A stretch of 64,000 nt of DNA from JAIXWP01 sp046309775. GTDB lineage: Bacteria > Bacteroidota > Bacteroidia > Flavobacteriales_D > Sanyastnellaceae. Location of the stretch: positions 7,278-71,277 of the forward strand of contig JBKCOM010000161.1 of NCBI GenBank assembly GCA_046309775.1, read 5' to 3'. Under the pieces are notes generated by a model. It did not search any database. It was given only the letters and a program-made list of their open reading frames with translations, and was not told the DNA's origin. The translations under genes and the position numbers were made by a program. This document shows, in pieces, positions 25,280 through 34,372 of this stretch (position 1 is the first letter of the stretch; the number at the start of each line of letters is the position of its first letter).

Positions 25280-25311
25280 TTTGCCTGAACCGCTTAAAAG
25301 TTGTATATTTG
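25280..25311 (+). promoter_or_regulatory. Promoter of the rimP-nusA-infB operon
   Basis: TTTG (25280-25283), a 20-base spacer and TATATTTG (25304-25311) match the Bacteroidota consensus perfectly. Transcription would start near 25316, about 95 bases upstream of rimP, so the leader includes the hairpin at 25343-25369. Confidence 0.75.
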
Positions 25312-25342
25312 CAACGCTTTAGGCACTGAAATATTCAAGTGA

Positions 25343-25369
25343 GAGGGGTCAAAAGCCCCTCTTTTTTTT
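25343..25369 (+). terminator. Leader hairpin with U-run: possible attenuator
   Basis: GAGGGG (25343-25348) pairs with CCCCTC (25356-25361) over a TCAAAAG loop, then eight T follow. This is a complete intrinsic terminator, but it lies between a strong promoter and rimP, about 41 bases before the start codon. It would cut off the rimP-nusA-infB message unless read through. Confidence 0.7.
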
Positions 25370-25410
25370 GGATTAAATTGCAAATAAGTACTGTAAATCA
25401 ATAGGTTACA

Positions 25411-25878
25411 ATGATCACAAAGGAGCAGGTAGCTGCATTAGTTGAGGAAAAAATAGCAGGAACGGACCTGTTTATTGTGGAGATTAATGTGAAACCGGGT
25501 AATAAGATTGATGTATTTATTGATAGAGACAGTGGCTTGGCGCTAGAAGATTGTTTAAAGGTGAGTCGTCACGTTGAAGGCAATCTCGACCGTGAGGTGG
25601 AAGATTATTCTTTAGACGTCTCTTCTCCAGGCGTCGGAAGACCGCTTAAATTGAAGCGTCAATACTTCAAGAACATTGGCCGAAATGTGGACATTAAGTT
25701 ACTAGACGGCTCAAAGTTGGAAGGCACGCTAACAGCAGCGGATGAAGAGAAAATCGTGGTTCATACAAGAACCAAGGAAGAAATAGAAGGCAAAAAAGGA
25801 AAAAAATGGGTGGAGCGAGATACAGAAGTTCCATTCGACAGCATATCAGAAACAAAAATTACAATAAGCTTCAAATAA
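25411..25878 (+). CDS. rimP: Ribosome maturation factor RimP
   Basis: 155 residues, standard length. Assists late assembly of the 30S subunit. It has the N-terminal RimP pattern (LFIVEINVKPGNKIDVFIDRD), the conserved LDVSSPGVGRPL in the middle, and an SH3-like C-terminal domain. First gene of the conserved rimP-nusA-infB order; nusA follows after 11 bases. Confidence 0.96.
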   Translation: MITKEQVAALVEEKIAGTDLFIVEINVKPGNKIDVFIDRDSGLALEDCLKVSRHVEGNLDREVEDYSLDVSSPGVGRPLKLKRQYFKNIGRNVDIKLLDGSKLEGTLTAADEEKIVVHTRTKEEIEGKKGKKWVERDTEVPFDSISETKITISFK

Positions 25879-25889
25879 ATCATTGAAAA

Positions 25890-27125
25890 ATGAAAGGGGT
25901 TAACCTGTCAGAGGCATTCTCGGAATTCAAAGAATTCAAGAATATCGACCGCGAAACGATGACAAACATCTTAGCAGATGTTTTCCGTAACATGATTCTC
26001 AAGCGCTGGGGCGCCGACGATGGATTCGACATTATTGTCAATTCAGATCGTGGCGACTTGGAAATTTGGCGTACACGCGAAATCGTGCCCGATGGGGAGC
26101 TCGATGACGAGGTGGCTCAAATTGAGATTTCACTCGCAAGAAAGATTGTTCCAGACTTGGAAATCGGCGAAGAATTGATTGAAGAAATCAAAATCGAAGA
26201 TTTCGGACGTCGCAATGTGTTGGCAATGCGCCAAAACCTTGCCTCGCGCATCATGGAACTTGAAAAAGACCATATTTATCAAAAATATAAAGAGCGTGTT
26301 GGTGACATCATCGCTGGTGAGGTTTACCAGGTTTGGAAAAAAGAGATTCTCGTTCTCGATGATGAAAACAATGAGCTTTTACTTCCGAAAGAGCAACAAA
26401 TCCCAAGCGATTTCTACAAAAAAGGCGATACGATTCGTGCCGTTGTATACAAGGTAGAAATGCGTAACAATTCTCCTCAAATCATTCTTAGCCGCACAGC
26501 GCCTGAGTTTTTGGAGAAATTATTTGAACAAGAAGTTCCTGAAGTTTTCGACGGTTTGATTACTATCAAGAAAATCGTTCGCGAACCTGGAGAGCGCGCC
26601 AAAGTAGCGGTAGAAAGCTACGACGACCGTATCGATCCAGTAGGCGCTTGCGTCGGTATGAAGGGTTCACGCATCCATAGCATCGTTCGCGAATTGCGCA
26701 ACGAAAACATCGATGTGATACAATATACCAATAACGAACAATTGCTTATTTCAAGAGCACTTGCTCCGGCAAAGATTTCAAGCATCAATCTCGACAGAGA
26801 CAATGCAAAAGCAGATGTATTCCTAAAACCAGATCAAGTATCACTTGCAATCGGTAAGGGGGGGCACAATATCCGCCTCGCTGGCAGATTGACTGGATTT
26901 GAAATTGACGTTTACCGCGAAAACGAGGCCGACATCGATGATGTGGATTTGGAAGAATTCTCAGACGAAATCGATGCATGGATCATCAGCGAATTGAAGG
27001 CAATTGGCTGTGATACCGCTCGCGCAGTACTCGAAATTCCAAAAGAAGATCTCGTGAAGAGAACAGATTTGGAAGAAGAAACAGTTGAAGAAGTTATTCG
27101 CATTCTCAAAGAGGAGTTCGAATAA
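25890..27125 (+). CDS. nusA: Transcription termination/antitermination factor NusA
   Basis: 411 residues. Binds RNA polymerase and modulates pausing, termination and antitermination. An N-terminal polymerase-binding domain, an S1 domain (about 135-205, GDIIAGEVYQVWKKEILVL), and KH domains (VGACVGMKGSRIHSIVREL; LAIGKGGHNIRLAGRLTG) are all seen. A short helical C-terminal part with acidic residues replaces the longer tandem repeats of E. coli NusA. In the middle of the rimP-nusA-infB operon. Confidence 0.96.
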   Translation: MKGVNLSEAFSEFKEFKNIDRETMTNILADVFRNMILKRWGADDGFDIIVNSDRGDLEIWRTREIVPDGELDDEVAQIEISLARKIVPDLEIGEELIEEIKIEDFGRRNVLAMRQNLASRIMELEKDHIYQKYKERVGDIIAGEVYQVWKKEILVLDDENNELLLPKEQQIPSDFYKKGDTIRAVVYKVEMRNNSPQIILSRTAPEFLEKLFEQEVPEVFDGLITIKKIVREPGERAKVAVESYDDRIDPVGACVGMKGSRIHSIVRELRNENIDVIQYTNNEQLLISRALAPAKISSINLDRDNAKADVFLKPDQVSLAIGKGGHNIRLAGRLTGFEIDVYRENEADIDDVDLEEFSDEIDAWIISELKAIGCDTARAVLEIPKEDLVKRTDLEEETVEEVIRILKEEFE

Positions 27126-27140
27126 TATTTGTTTATATCT

Positions 27141-27209
27141 GTAAAGACTTATCTTTACACAAGTAGTTAAGAATTAGAGAGCAGAGTGCGGGGTCATTTT
27201 ACCCCGCAC
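27141..27209 (+). promoter_or_regulatory. Two hairpins in the nusA-infB gap
   Basis: GTAAAGA/TCTTTAC (27141-27147 / 27152-27158) and a stronger GTGCGGGGT/ACCCCGCAC (27186-27194 / 27201-27209). Neither is followed by a T-run, so they are not ordinary terminators. The second ends 15 bases before the infB ATG, close to its ribosome binding region. Confidence 0.5.
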
Positions 27210-27224
27210 GACCAAATATAATTT

Positions 27225-30119
27225 ATGTCCGAAAGTAAGGCACCATCAAGATTAGGTAAAGCGGCTGTAGCCCTAGGGGTCAGTAAAGACACCATCGTTG
27301 AATTTCTTTCAAAGAAAGGAGTCATCGTGGAAAATAACCCTATGGCTAAAATCGAAGCCGATGTGTATGAAATTTTAGAAGTAGAGTTTTCTAGCGATCA
27401 AAAAGCTAAGGAAAAGACCGCAGCGCAGGCTACAAAGATTCGCGAATCACGCGAAACAATTACCATCGATTCTAACAAAAAGAAAAAAGGCGATGGCACT
27501 GATGAAGAAGAGCCCGAAATTGACCTCTCTAAATTCAAAAGAAAAGTAGAAACTCCAGCTCCGAAAGTCGAACTGGCTCCAGAACCTACACCTGAGCCAG
27601 AACCTACACCGGAACCCGAGCCAACGCCAATCGCTGAAGTAAAAGAAGAAACTCCAGAGCCCGTTCAGGTCGTAGAACCTACTCCTATCCAAGAGGAAGA
27701 CAAGCCTAATGAGGTTAAAATCGTTGGCAAAATTGACCTAAGCGCTCTCGAAAAACCAAAAGGCAAAGGCAAGAAAAAAGAGGAGCCCAAAAAAGAAATT
27801 GAAGATAAAAAATCTAAGGGTAAAAAAACAAGTGAAGAACCTACCCCCACTCCTCCGCCAGCTGCTGACCCTATAAAACCAGCAGCCCAAGAAAACGAAG
27901 AAAAACAGCCAGAAGCTCCAGTAGAAAAAGAACTCATACGTGTAAATGTTCAAAAACTAAGCGGAGTGAAGTTGATGGGTAAAATAGAACTCCCAACAAC
28001 GCCTGCAGAGAAGAAGAAAGAGGAACAAAAAGCTGCGAACGAAGCCAATAAAGAAAAGCGCAAACGCAAACGCGTAGCAAAAGTTGACATTGGTCGTCAA
28101 CAAGAGCAAGACAAAAACAATAGAAACAAGCCGAACACTGGTGGTGGAAATCAAAATAGACCTGGTCAAAATAACCAAAATAGACCCGGCGCTAATCCTC
28201 CTCAAAAAACAGAACTTAACGAGCAACAAATCCAAAATCAAATCAAGGAAACTCTTGCTCGCTTAGGTAATCAAGGCAAGTCGAAGTCTTCTAAGTTTAG
28301 AAGAGAAAAACGCGAACAAGTTGCGCGTCGTGCAGAAGAACAAATGATGCGCGAACAGGCTCAGGATTCAATCCTGAAGCTTACTGAGTTCGTAACAGTT
28401 TCGGAACTCGCAACGATGATGAATAGACAACCAGTAGAAATCATTTCTGCTTGTATGTCGCTCGGTATTTTCGCTTCTATCAACCAGCGTCTCGATGCAG
28501 AAACGATTCACATCATCGCAGAAGAATTTGGTTATCAAATTGAATTCGTAAGCGCAGAGGTAACAGATACTATTGTTGAAGAGCAAGACAAGCCTGAGGA
28601 TTTGGTGCCTCGACCACCGGTCGTTACCGTAATGGGTCACGTAGACCACGGTAAAACATCTTTGCTTGACTTTATTAGAAATGCAAATGTGGTGGCGGGT
28701 GAAGCAGGTGGAATCACTCAGCACATAGGTGCTTACAGCGTAATGCTTCCTGCATCCGGCAAACGCATCACTTTCCTAGATACACCAGGTCACGAGGCGT
28801 TCACAGCAATGCGTGCGCGTGGTGCTCAAGTGACCGACCTTGCTATCATCGTGATCGCCGCAGACGACAGCGTAATGCCTCAAACAAAAGAGGCTATCAG
28901 CCACGCTCAAGCCGCTGGTGTACCGATGATTTTCGCACTTAATAAAGTCGATAAGCCTGACGCTAATCCTGAAAGAATTCGCGAGCAATTGGCAAACATG
29001 AATATCCTCGTTGAAGAATGGGGTGGTAAATATCAAAGCCAAGAAGTAGCTGCGAAAAAAGGAATGAACATCGACAAGCTACTTGAAAAAGTACTTCTCG
29101 AGTCCGAACTATTAGATCTTAAAGCAAATCCAAATAAACGTGCCGTTGGTACTGTCATCGAATCATCACTCGACAAAGGCCGCGGATATGTAGCTACTGT
29201 GCTTGTTGAAGGCGGTACCTTAAGAGTCGGAGATCCAATTCTTGCAGGTCAAAACAGTGGCCGCGTGCGCGCAATGTTCAACGAGCGCGGACAGAAAATC
29301 ACTGAGGCTGGTCCCGCGATGCCTGTTTCTTTGCTCGGTTTCGAAGGCGCACCAAATGCTGGTGACAGATTCTATGTTGTAGAAGATGAGCGTGAAGCAA
29401 GAAGCATCGCTACCAAGCGTCAACAATTGCAACGTGAACAAAGCGTACGTACTAAGAAACACCTCACCATCGAAGAAATCGGTCGTCGTATCGCTCTTGG
29501 AGACTTCAAGCAGTTGAACCTCATCGTGAAAGGTGACGTGGATGGATCTGTAGAAGCATTAGTGGATTCATTACAAAAACTCTCTACTGAAAAAATCCAA
29601 GTAAGCATCATTCACAAAGGTGTGGGTCAAATCTCAGAAGGTGACGTGCTATTGGCTTCGGCTTCCGATGCAATCATCGTCGGCTTCCAAGTGCGTCCTA
29701 GCCAAGGTGCCCGCAGACTTGCAGAAACAGAAGAAATTCAAATCAAATTATACAGCGTTATCTACAAAGCCATCGAAGAAATCAAAGAAGCGATGGAAGG
29801 TATGTTGTCGGCCAAGATCGAAGAACAAATTGTTGGTACCGCAGAGATTCGCGATGTTTTCAAAATCACGAAAGTGGGAACTGTCGCAGGTTGTTTCGTT
29901 CAAGATGGAAAACTCACACGCAACAGCAAAGTGCGCGTGATCCGCGACGGTATTGTAATCTATACTGGCGAACTCGGCTCTCTCAAGCGTTTCAAAGACG
30001 ACGTGAAAGAAGTAACCAAAGGTTATGAATGTGGTTTGAACGTCGAGAAATTCAACGATATTAAAGTAGGCGACTTAGTAGAAGCATTCGAAGAAGTGGA
30101 AGTGAAGCAAACGCTTTAA
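27225..30119 (+). CDS. infB: Translation initiation factor IF-2
   Basis: 964 residues. GTPase that brings initiator tRNA to the 30S subunit. The N-terminal third (about 100-370) is low-complexity: a P-E repeat tract (EPTPEPEPTPEPEPTP) and K-rich and N-rich stretches, normal for IF-2 and variable between species. The GTPase core has GHVDHGKTSLLDF (G1), DTPGHEAFTAM (G3) and NKVDKPDAN (G4). Domains II-IV follow to the C-terminus. pssA begins 14 bases later. Confidence 0.97.
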   Translation: MSESKAPSRLGKAAVALGVSKDTIVEFLSKKGVIVENNPMAKIEADVYEILEVEFSSDQKAKEKTAAQATKIRESRETITIDSNKKKKGDGTDEEEPEIDLSKFKRKVETPAPKVELAPEPTPEPEPTPEPEPTPIAEVKEETPEPVQVVEPTPIQEEDKPNEVKIVGKIDLSALEKPKGKGKKKEEPKKEIEDKKSKGKKTSEEPTPTPPPAADPIKPAAQENEEKQPEAPVEKELIRVNVQKLSGVKLMGKIELPTTPAEKKKEEQKAANEANKEKRKRKRVAKVDIGRQQEQDKNNRNKPNTGGGNQNRPGQNNQNRPGANPPQKTELNEQQIQNQIKETLARLGNQGKSKSSKFRREKREQVARRAEEQMMREQAQDSILKLTEFVTVSELATMMNRQPVEIISACMSLGIFASINQRLDAETIHIIAEEFGYQIEFVSAEVTDTIVEEQDKPEDLVPRPPVVTVMGHVDHGKTSLLDFIRNANVVAGEAGGITQHIGAYSVMLPASGKRITFLDTPGHEAFTAMRARGAQVTDLAIIVIAADDSVMPQTKEAISHAQAAGVPMIFALNKVDKPDANPERIREQLANMNILVEEWGGKYQSQEVAAKKGMNIDKLLEKVLLESELLDLKANPNKRAVGTVIESSLDKGRGYVATVLVEGGTLRVGDPILAGQNSGRVRAMFNERGQKITEAGPAMPVSLLGFEGAPNAGDRFYVVEDEREARSIATKRQQLQREQSVRTKKHLTIEEIGRRIALGDFKQLNLIVKGDVDGSVEALVDSLQKLSTEKIQVSIIHKGVGQISEGDVLLASASDAIIVGFQVRPSQGARRLAETEEIQIKLYSVIYKAIEEIKEAMEGMLSAKIEEQIVGTAEIRDVFKITKVGTVAGCFVQDGKLTRNSKVRVIRDGIVIYTGELGSLKRFKDDVKEVTKGYECGLNVEKFNDIKVGDLVEAFEEVEVKQTL

Positions 30120-30133
30120 TTCCTTTTCAAAAG

Positions 30134-30859
30134 ATGAAAAAAAATATTCCGAACTTTATCACCTTGGGCAACCTCCTTTGCGGAGTCGTTGCCCTTGTTG
30201 TTGATAGCCTCGAGCTATCTCTGCTCCTCATCTTCATTGCAGCCGTGCTCGATTTCCTTGATGGACTCGTGGCGCGCTTGCTTGGAGTATCCGGAGAAAT
30301 GGGCAAGCAGCTCGACTCTCTCGCTGATGTTGTCAGTTTTGGTGTCGTACCGGGTGTTTTGGTCTTTCGTTTTTTACATCAGTTCATCGTCCCCGCTAGC
30401 CTAGTGGAATATTTGATTCTCGCAACTCCTCTCCTAATGGCAATTGCAGGTGCATGGCGCCTAGCTAGATTCAACATCGACACTGAACAAACTAACTATT
30501 TTAAAGGACTTCCTATTCCTGCTAACGGAATATTTTGGATTGGATATTTAATGCTATTCAATCCTTCAAACCCCATCATTGGAGATTTTTCGCTCGTTAT
30601 TACGCTGACAATAGTCATGTCCATATTGATGTCTCTAATAATGATTTCTAAAATCAAAATATTGAACTTCAAGGTGAAAAGCCTCACCTGGCATGGCAAC
30701 CAAAGTAGATACGTGTTTTTAATCATTGCGACTTTCATCATATTTTGGTCAATTTTCAAACAAAGGCCTTTTTTAGCTGTTCCAGCTTGTATACTTTTGT
30801 ACCTCATTACTTCTATCATTCATTATTATATACTCCAAAAAAATGAAGTTCAAAGCTGA
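30134..30859 (+). CDS. pssA: CDP-diacylglycerol-serine O-phosphatidyltransferase
   Basis: 241 residues, integral inner-membrane enzyme that makes phosphatidylserine, the precursor of phosphatidylethanolamine. The CDP-alcohol phosphotransferase signature DG-x2-AR-x8-G-x3-D-x3-D is complete (LDGLVARLLGVSGEMGKQLD then SLAD). Several hydrophobic spans cover most of the protein. It follows infB by 14 bases and overlaps purS by 17 bases, so read-through from the infB operon is likely. Confidence 0.93.
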   Translation: MKKNIPNFITLGNLLCGVVALVVDSLELSLLLIFIAAVLDFLDGLVARLLGVSGEMGKQLDSLADVVSFGVVPGVLVFRFLHQFIVPASLVEYLILATPLLMAIAGAWRLARFNIDTEQTNYFKGLPIPANGIFWIGYLMLFNPSNPIIGDFSLVITLTIVMSILMSLIMISKIKILNFKVKSLTWHGNQSRYVFLIIATFIIFWSIFKQRPFLAVPACILLYLITSIIHYYILQKNEVQS

Positions 30860-31094
30860 TATCGATGTGATGCCATTAGAGGCATTGCTTGACCCACAAG
30901 GAAAGGCTGTAACCAACTCAATGAGCAATCTTGGCCTTCCAGAAATTAGTGGAGTTAGAATTGGCAAGCATATCACGTTGTACGTTGATGCAAAAGATAA
31001 ATCAGCAGCAGAAGCAAAAGTTAATGAAGCCTGCAAAAAACTTTTGTGCAATGAAATCATGGAGTACTACAAATTTTCAGTGAACGAAGCCTAA
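30843..31094 (+). CDS. purS: Phosphoribosylformylglycinamidine synthase subunit PurS
   Basis: 83 residues, normal for PurS, the small structural subunit that joins PurL and PurQ in purine synthesis. It shows the family pattern VMPLEALLDPQGKAV and NLGLPEISGVRIGKHI. Its start lies inside the 3' end of pssA (17-base overlap), so its translation depends on the upstream gene. purQ and purL are not adjacent here, which is unusual for organisms with a purSQL cluster but seen in Bacteroidota. Confidence 0.92.
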   Translation: MKFKADIDVMPLEALLDPQGKAVTNSMSNLGLPEISGVRIGKHITLYVDAKDKSAAEAKVNEACKKLLCNEIMEYYKFSVNEA

Positions 31095-31096
31095 GA

Positions 31097-31474
31097 GTGA
31101 AACGTCTTGCAGCCATAGCATTATTAGTTGTACTAGCAGCTCCGCTGTTGTACAAGTCTGCCATGATGCTGCATTACTATAACAATTTAAAATATTATTC
31201 TGAGGTACTTTGTGAAAACAAAGCACGCCCAGAGATGCATTGTAATGGTTCTTGTGCTATCGCCAAAGAATTGAGCGCTGCAGAAGAGGGCAAAGCCAAT
31301 GCTGAAAAAAACATTCCGGAGCTTACCAGAATTGAAGTAAGCACATTCCTTACCTCACAGCAGCTCATGCTCCCTGAGGTAGGCGTTGAGCCGATGTTAG
31401 AATTAAACACTTTCTATATTGAACCGAAGTCAGAGGTTCATCGTTTGATAATCGACCGTCCACCAGTGGGGTAG
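31097..31474 (+). CDS. Cys-motif membrane protein of the MbnP/MbnH cluster
   Basis: 125 residues with a GTG start two bases after the purS stop. An N-terminal hydrophobic segment (about 4-26) anchors it; the outer part has CENKARPEMHCNGSCAIAKEL, i.e. three cysteines (C-x10-C-x3-C), a plausible metal or redox site. I recognise the type as a small protein found ahead of MbnP genes in Bacteroidota; no function is established. It is 73 bases before the MbnP gene. Confidence 0.6.
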   Translation: MKRLAAIALLVVLAAPLLYKSAMMLHYYNNLKYYSEVLCENKARPEMHCNGSCAIAKELSAAEEGKANAEKNIPELTRIEVSTFLTSQQLMLPEVGVEPMLELNTFYIEPKSEVHRLIIDRPPVG

Positions 31475-31547
31475 GCCATTCAAAATTCGGAATTTCGCAT
31501 TCAGAATACCCCCGTATCATTATCAAACATTATTATTAAAAATTCAA

Positions 31548-32330
31548 ATGAAAAATACATACCTCGTGGCAGGAGTACTTGCCGCTTCAATCCTATTATT
31601 TTCTTGTAAAAAAGACGAAGAAGAAAACACAACGCCAACACCAGTAACACCAACTGTTACTTATGGTGAAATCGAACTTGAAATGGAGCATTTTTTTGGT
31701 GCCAGTGAATTTGCACTCAATACTCCTTTCACAACCGCAGCAGGAGAGCAACTCACTTTTACAACGGCTAAGTATTATGTATCCAACATTGCGCTCACTA
31801 AAGCAGATGGAAGCACTTGGAGACAAGAAGAAAGCTATCATTTAATTGATCTTAGCAATCCTTCTTCAGCGTTGCTTCACATCCACGATGTGCCAACAGG
31901 TGACTATACTGGATTGACTTTCACTGTAGGAGTTGATAGCACACGCAACGTTAGCGGAGCGCAAGAAGGAGCACTCAGTGTTTCTAACAACATGTTTTGG
32001 AGTTGGAACAGTGGTTATATCTTCATCAAACTAGAAGGTAGCAGCCCAGCTTCAATGTCGGGTTCATTCACATATCACTTAGGTGGATTCCAAGGTGCAA
32101 ATAAAGCCCTCAATACAGGCAGCTTCAACTTTGGACCTGCAATGTTGATGGTGCGTGAAAACGCCGCACCTGTAGTGCACATGATGATTGATGTAGCGCA
32201 GACGTTCGACAATAGTGCGTCACCCTTTAGTGTAGCTACTGCATCCAACGTACACATGCCCGGTGCAAATGCAAAATTGGTTGCTGGAAATTTCTTCTCA
32301 GGTATTGAATTCGACCACATCCACAATTAA
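31548..32330 (+). CDS. MbnP-like copper-binding lipoprotein
   Basis: 260 residues, lipoprotein (ILLFSC, Cys20) with an acidic KKDEEEN linker. The domain matches the MbnP family: GEIELEMEHFFG near the start, TTAKYYVSNIAL in the middle, and FWSWNSGYIFIKLEG. In characterised methanotroph MbnP a tryptophan is oxidised to kynurenine by the partner MbnH and helps bind Cu(I); Trp151 and Trp153 lie in the conserved segment. The MbnH-like gene starts 5 bases after its stop. No methanobactin precursor is seen nearby. Confidence 0.85.
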   Translation: MKNTYLVAGVLAASILLFSCKKDEEENTTPTPVTPTVTYGEIELEMEHFFGASEFALNTPFTTAAGEQLTFTTAKYYVSNIALTKADGSTWRQEESYHLIDLSNPSSALLHIHDVPTGDYTGLTFTVGVDSTRNVSGAQEGALSVSNNMFWSWNSGYIFIKLEGSSPASMSGSFTYHLGGFQGANKALNTGSFNFGPAMLMVRENAAPVVHMMIDVAQTFDNSASPFSVATASNVHMPGANAKLVAGNFFSGIEFDHIHN

Positions 32331-32335
32331 TTTTT

Positions 32336-33373
32336 ATGAAAGCAATTCGTAAAATAGGCGGATTGTTTTGGTTAATGGTCGTCTTCACCTCCTGTGTGAA
32401 GCACGAAGAGATTGAGGAACAAACGCCACCAGCCTCCTTTCAAGGGCTGGTGGTACCCCCTCATTTTCCTCAGCCACACTACAATTTCCAAAACAACCCG
32501 ATTACAAAGGAAGGCTTTGAATTAGGCCGCAGCCTATTCTACGATCCTATCCTAAGCATCGATAGCACCATATCCTGCGGCTCATGTCATGCACAAGTGC
32601 ATGCATTTGCAGACCACGGAACAACAGTAAGCACCGGTGTTGGCGGTGCCTTGGGCAAACGAAACTCACCTACCATCCAAAATATGGCATGGTACACCTC
32701 CTTTATGTGGGATGGAGGAATTAATCACATTGAAGTGATGCCATTCGCTCCTATCACCTCAAGCATTGAGATGGGTGAAACGATGCTTGGTGTACAAAAC
32801 AAACTTCAAGCTCACCCAACTTATCCCGCACGCTTCCAAGAAGCTTTTGGTTCGGAAGAAATTTCTTCTCAAAAAATACTCTATGCCCTCGCTCAATTTA
32901 TGTCAATGATGGTGAGCGCTGACAGCAAATATGATAAAGTGCTGAAAGGAGAAACTTCATTTGACGCAAGAGAACTTCAGGGTTATCAACTCTTTCAGCA
33001 AAAATGCGCAACCTGTCACGCAGAGCCCCTTCTCACCGATTTTTCGTTTAGAAATAATGGTATGCTTGAAGACTATTCCAATGACGAAGGACGCTCTCAT
33101 ATTTCAAAAGACCCCCAGGACTTCGGGAAATTCAAAGTACCTACACTTCGCAATGTTACACTAAGTCATCCTTATATGCACGATGGAAGTATTCGCCATC
33201 TGACAGAAGTGATTGACATGTACAGCAACGGTGTCCATCAACACTTCAATACTGACCCTTTGCTTGCGCAACCATTCAATTTTTCTGAGGAAGAAAAAGA
33301 AGCGTTGTTATACTTCCTATACACACTTGAGGACTATACTTTTCTCGGCAATCATGAACTCTCAGAACAATGA
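32336..33373 (+). CDS. MbnH-like diheme peroxidase (MauG/CcpA family) lipoprotein
   Basis: 345 residues, lipoprotein (VVFTSC, Cys20). Two heme-binding sites: CGSCH (81-85) and CATCH (224-228). Family features GRSLFYDPILS, LGKRNSPTIQNMAW and FKVPTLRNVTLSHPYMHDGS are present. The family includes cytochrome c peroxidases and MauG-type enzymes. Its place directly after an MbnP gene, with 5 bases between, supports the MbnH role: oxidising a tryptophan of MbnP. The next gene overlaps by 4 bases. Confidence 0.88.
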   Translation: MKAIRKIGGLFWLMVVFTSCVKHEEIEEQTPPASFQGLVVPPHFPQPHYNFQNNPITKEGFELGRSLFYDPILSIDSTISCGSCHAQVHAFADHGTTVSTGVGGALGKRNSPTIQNMAWYTSFMWDGGINHIEVMPFAPITSSIEMGETMLGVQNKLQAHPTYPARFQEAFGSEEISSQKILYALAQFMSMMVSADSKYDKVLKGETSFDARELQGYQLFQQKCATCHAEPLLTDFSFRNNGMLEDYSNDEGRSHISKDPQDFGKFKVPTLRNVTLSHPYMHDGSIRHLTEVIDMYSNGVHQHFNTDPLLAQPFNFSEEEKEALLYFLYTLEDYTFLGNHELSEQ

Positions 33374-34341
33374 GAAAAATTTATTTAATACTATTTAGTC
33401 TCATTTTCATTCATCATACGATATATGCGTGTGACATTTGTGGTTGCGGCACTGGTGGGAGCTTTATGGGAATCATTCCAAATTTTGGAAGCAATCAAAT
33501 AGCGCTGCGTTCTACATTTAGAAGTTTTGATCATCCGAATACCACGCTCAACTATAACGGCAGAAGCCGAGTTTTGCGCGATGATATGTATCAATCTGAA
33601 TTCTCATATCGTCATTTTTCAAAAAATAAATGGAGTGTATTTGTCAATATTCCATACCGAATAAACACTCGGTTTGAGTCTGAACGTACCACCACTATTC
33701 GTGGACTGGGCGACATTAACGCAAGTTTCAATTACACTTTTGTAAATACTTCTGACAGCATGTCCCACGCCATCAAACACGTTCTAATGGCAGGCATGGG
33801 TATCAAGCTTGCCAATGGAAAATTTATGCAACGTGATGAAACAAAGCTGATGCTACCTACATTGTTTCAGATAGGCACTGGCGCTACCAACGCCACCGGA
33901 CACCTTTACTATACACTGCGCTACCAGCGCTGGGGCCTCAATGTGAATGGTCTGTACGTCTACTCAGGAAAGAATGAGTTAGAATATCAAATTGGAAATC
34001 AAATTCAGACAACGACATCTATTTTTTGGAAAAAAGACTTTACCTATAAGAAAAGAAGAATTGCGGAAGGAACCCAAGTCTTCGACCCTAAAAACTCAAA
34101 GTCACTTAGTATTTTACCCTCTCTTGGGTTCAATTATGAAAACAGTGAGTCTGATAGAGAATTTGGACGTGAGAAAGAATTTACCGGAGGTACACACTAT
34201 TTCGGACATCTCGCATTAGACGTGATGTTCGAGCGACTAGCCATCAGCACATTCTACCAGTACGCCTTGGCGTCTAAGGTTGGAATTGCTCAGCCTGATA
34301 ATAGATCTCGTTTAGGTTTTGCACTCACTTGGCGGCTATAA
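33370..34341 (+). CDS. Outer-membrane barrel protein with CDICGCG N-terminus
   Basis: 323 residues. A signal peptide (MRKIYLILFSLIFIHHTIYA) is followed directly by CDICGCG, so mature residues 1, 4 and 6 would be cysteines; such an exposed cysteine set may bind copper. The rest is beta-barrel-like with a final Leu after an amphipathic strand (RLGFALTWRL). It overlaps MbnH by 4 bases and closes the copper module. A role as an outer-membrane copper channel or receptor is inference from position and the cysteines. Confidence 0.75.
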   Translation: MRKIYLILFSLIFIHHTIYACDICGCGTGGSFMGIIPNFGSNQIALRSTFRSFDHPNTTLNYNGRSRVLRDDMYQSEFSYRHFSKNKWSVFVNIPYRINTRFESERTTTIRGLGDINASFNYTFVNTSDSMSHAIKHVLMAGMGIKLANGKFMQRDETKLMLPTLFQIGTGATNATGHLYYTLRYQRWGLNVNGLYVYSGKNELEYQIGNQIQTTTSIFWKKDFTYKKRRIAEGTQVFDPKNSKSLSILPSLGFNYENSESDREFGREKEFTGGTHYFGHLALDVMFERLAISTFYQYALASKVGIAQPDNRSRLGFALTWRL

Positions 34342-34372
34342 TGAGCCTTCTTAGGTTACCACGATTGCCAGT

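Noticed and set aside
27447..27953. Minus-strand frames rich in Phe, Trp and Ser opposite the infB N-terminal region
   Set aside because: Shadows of the P/E/K-rich low-complexity coding sequence of infB.
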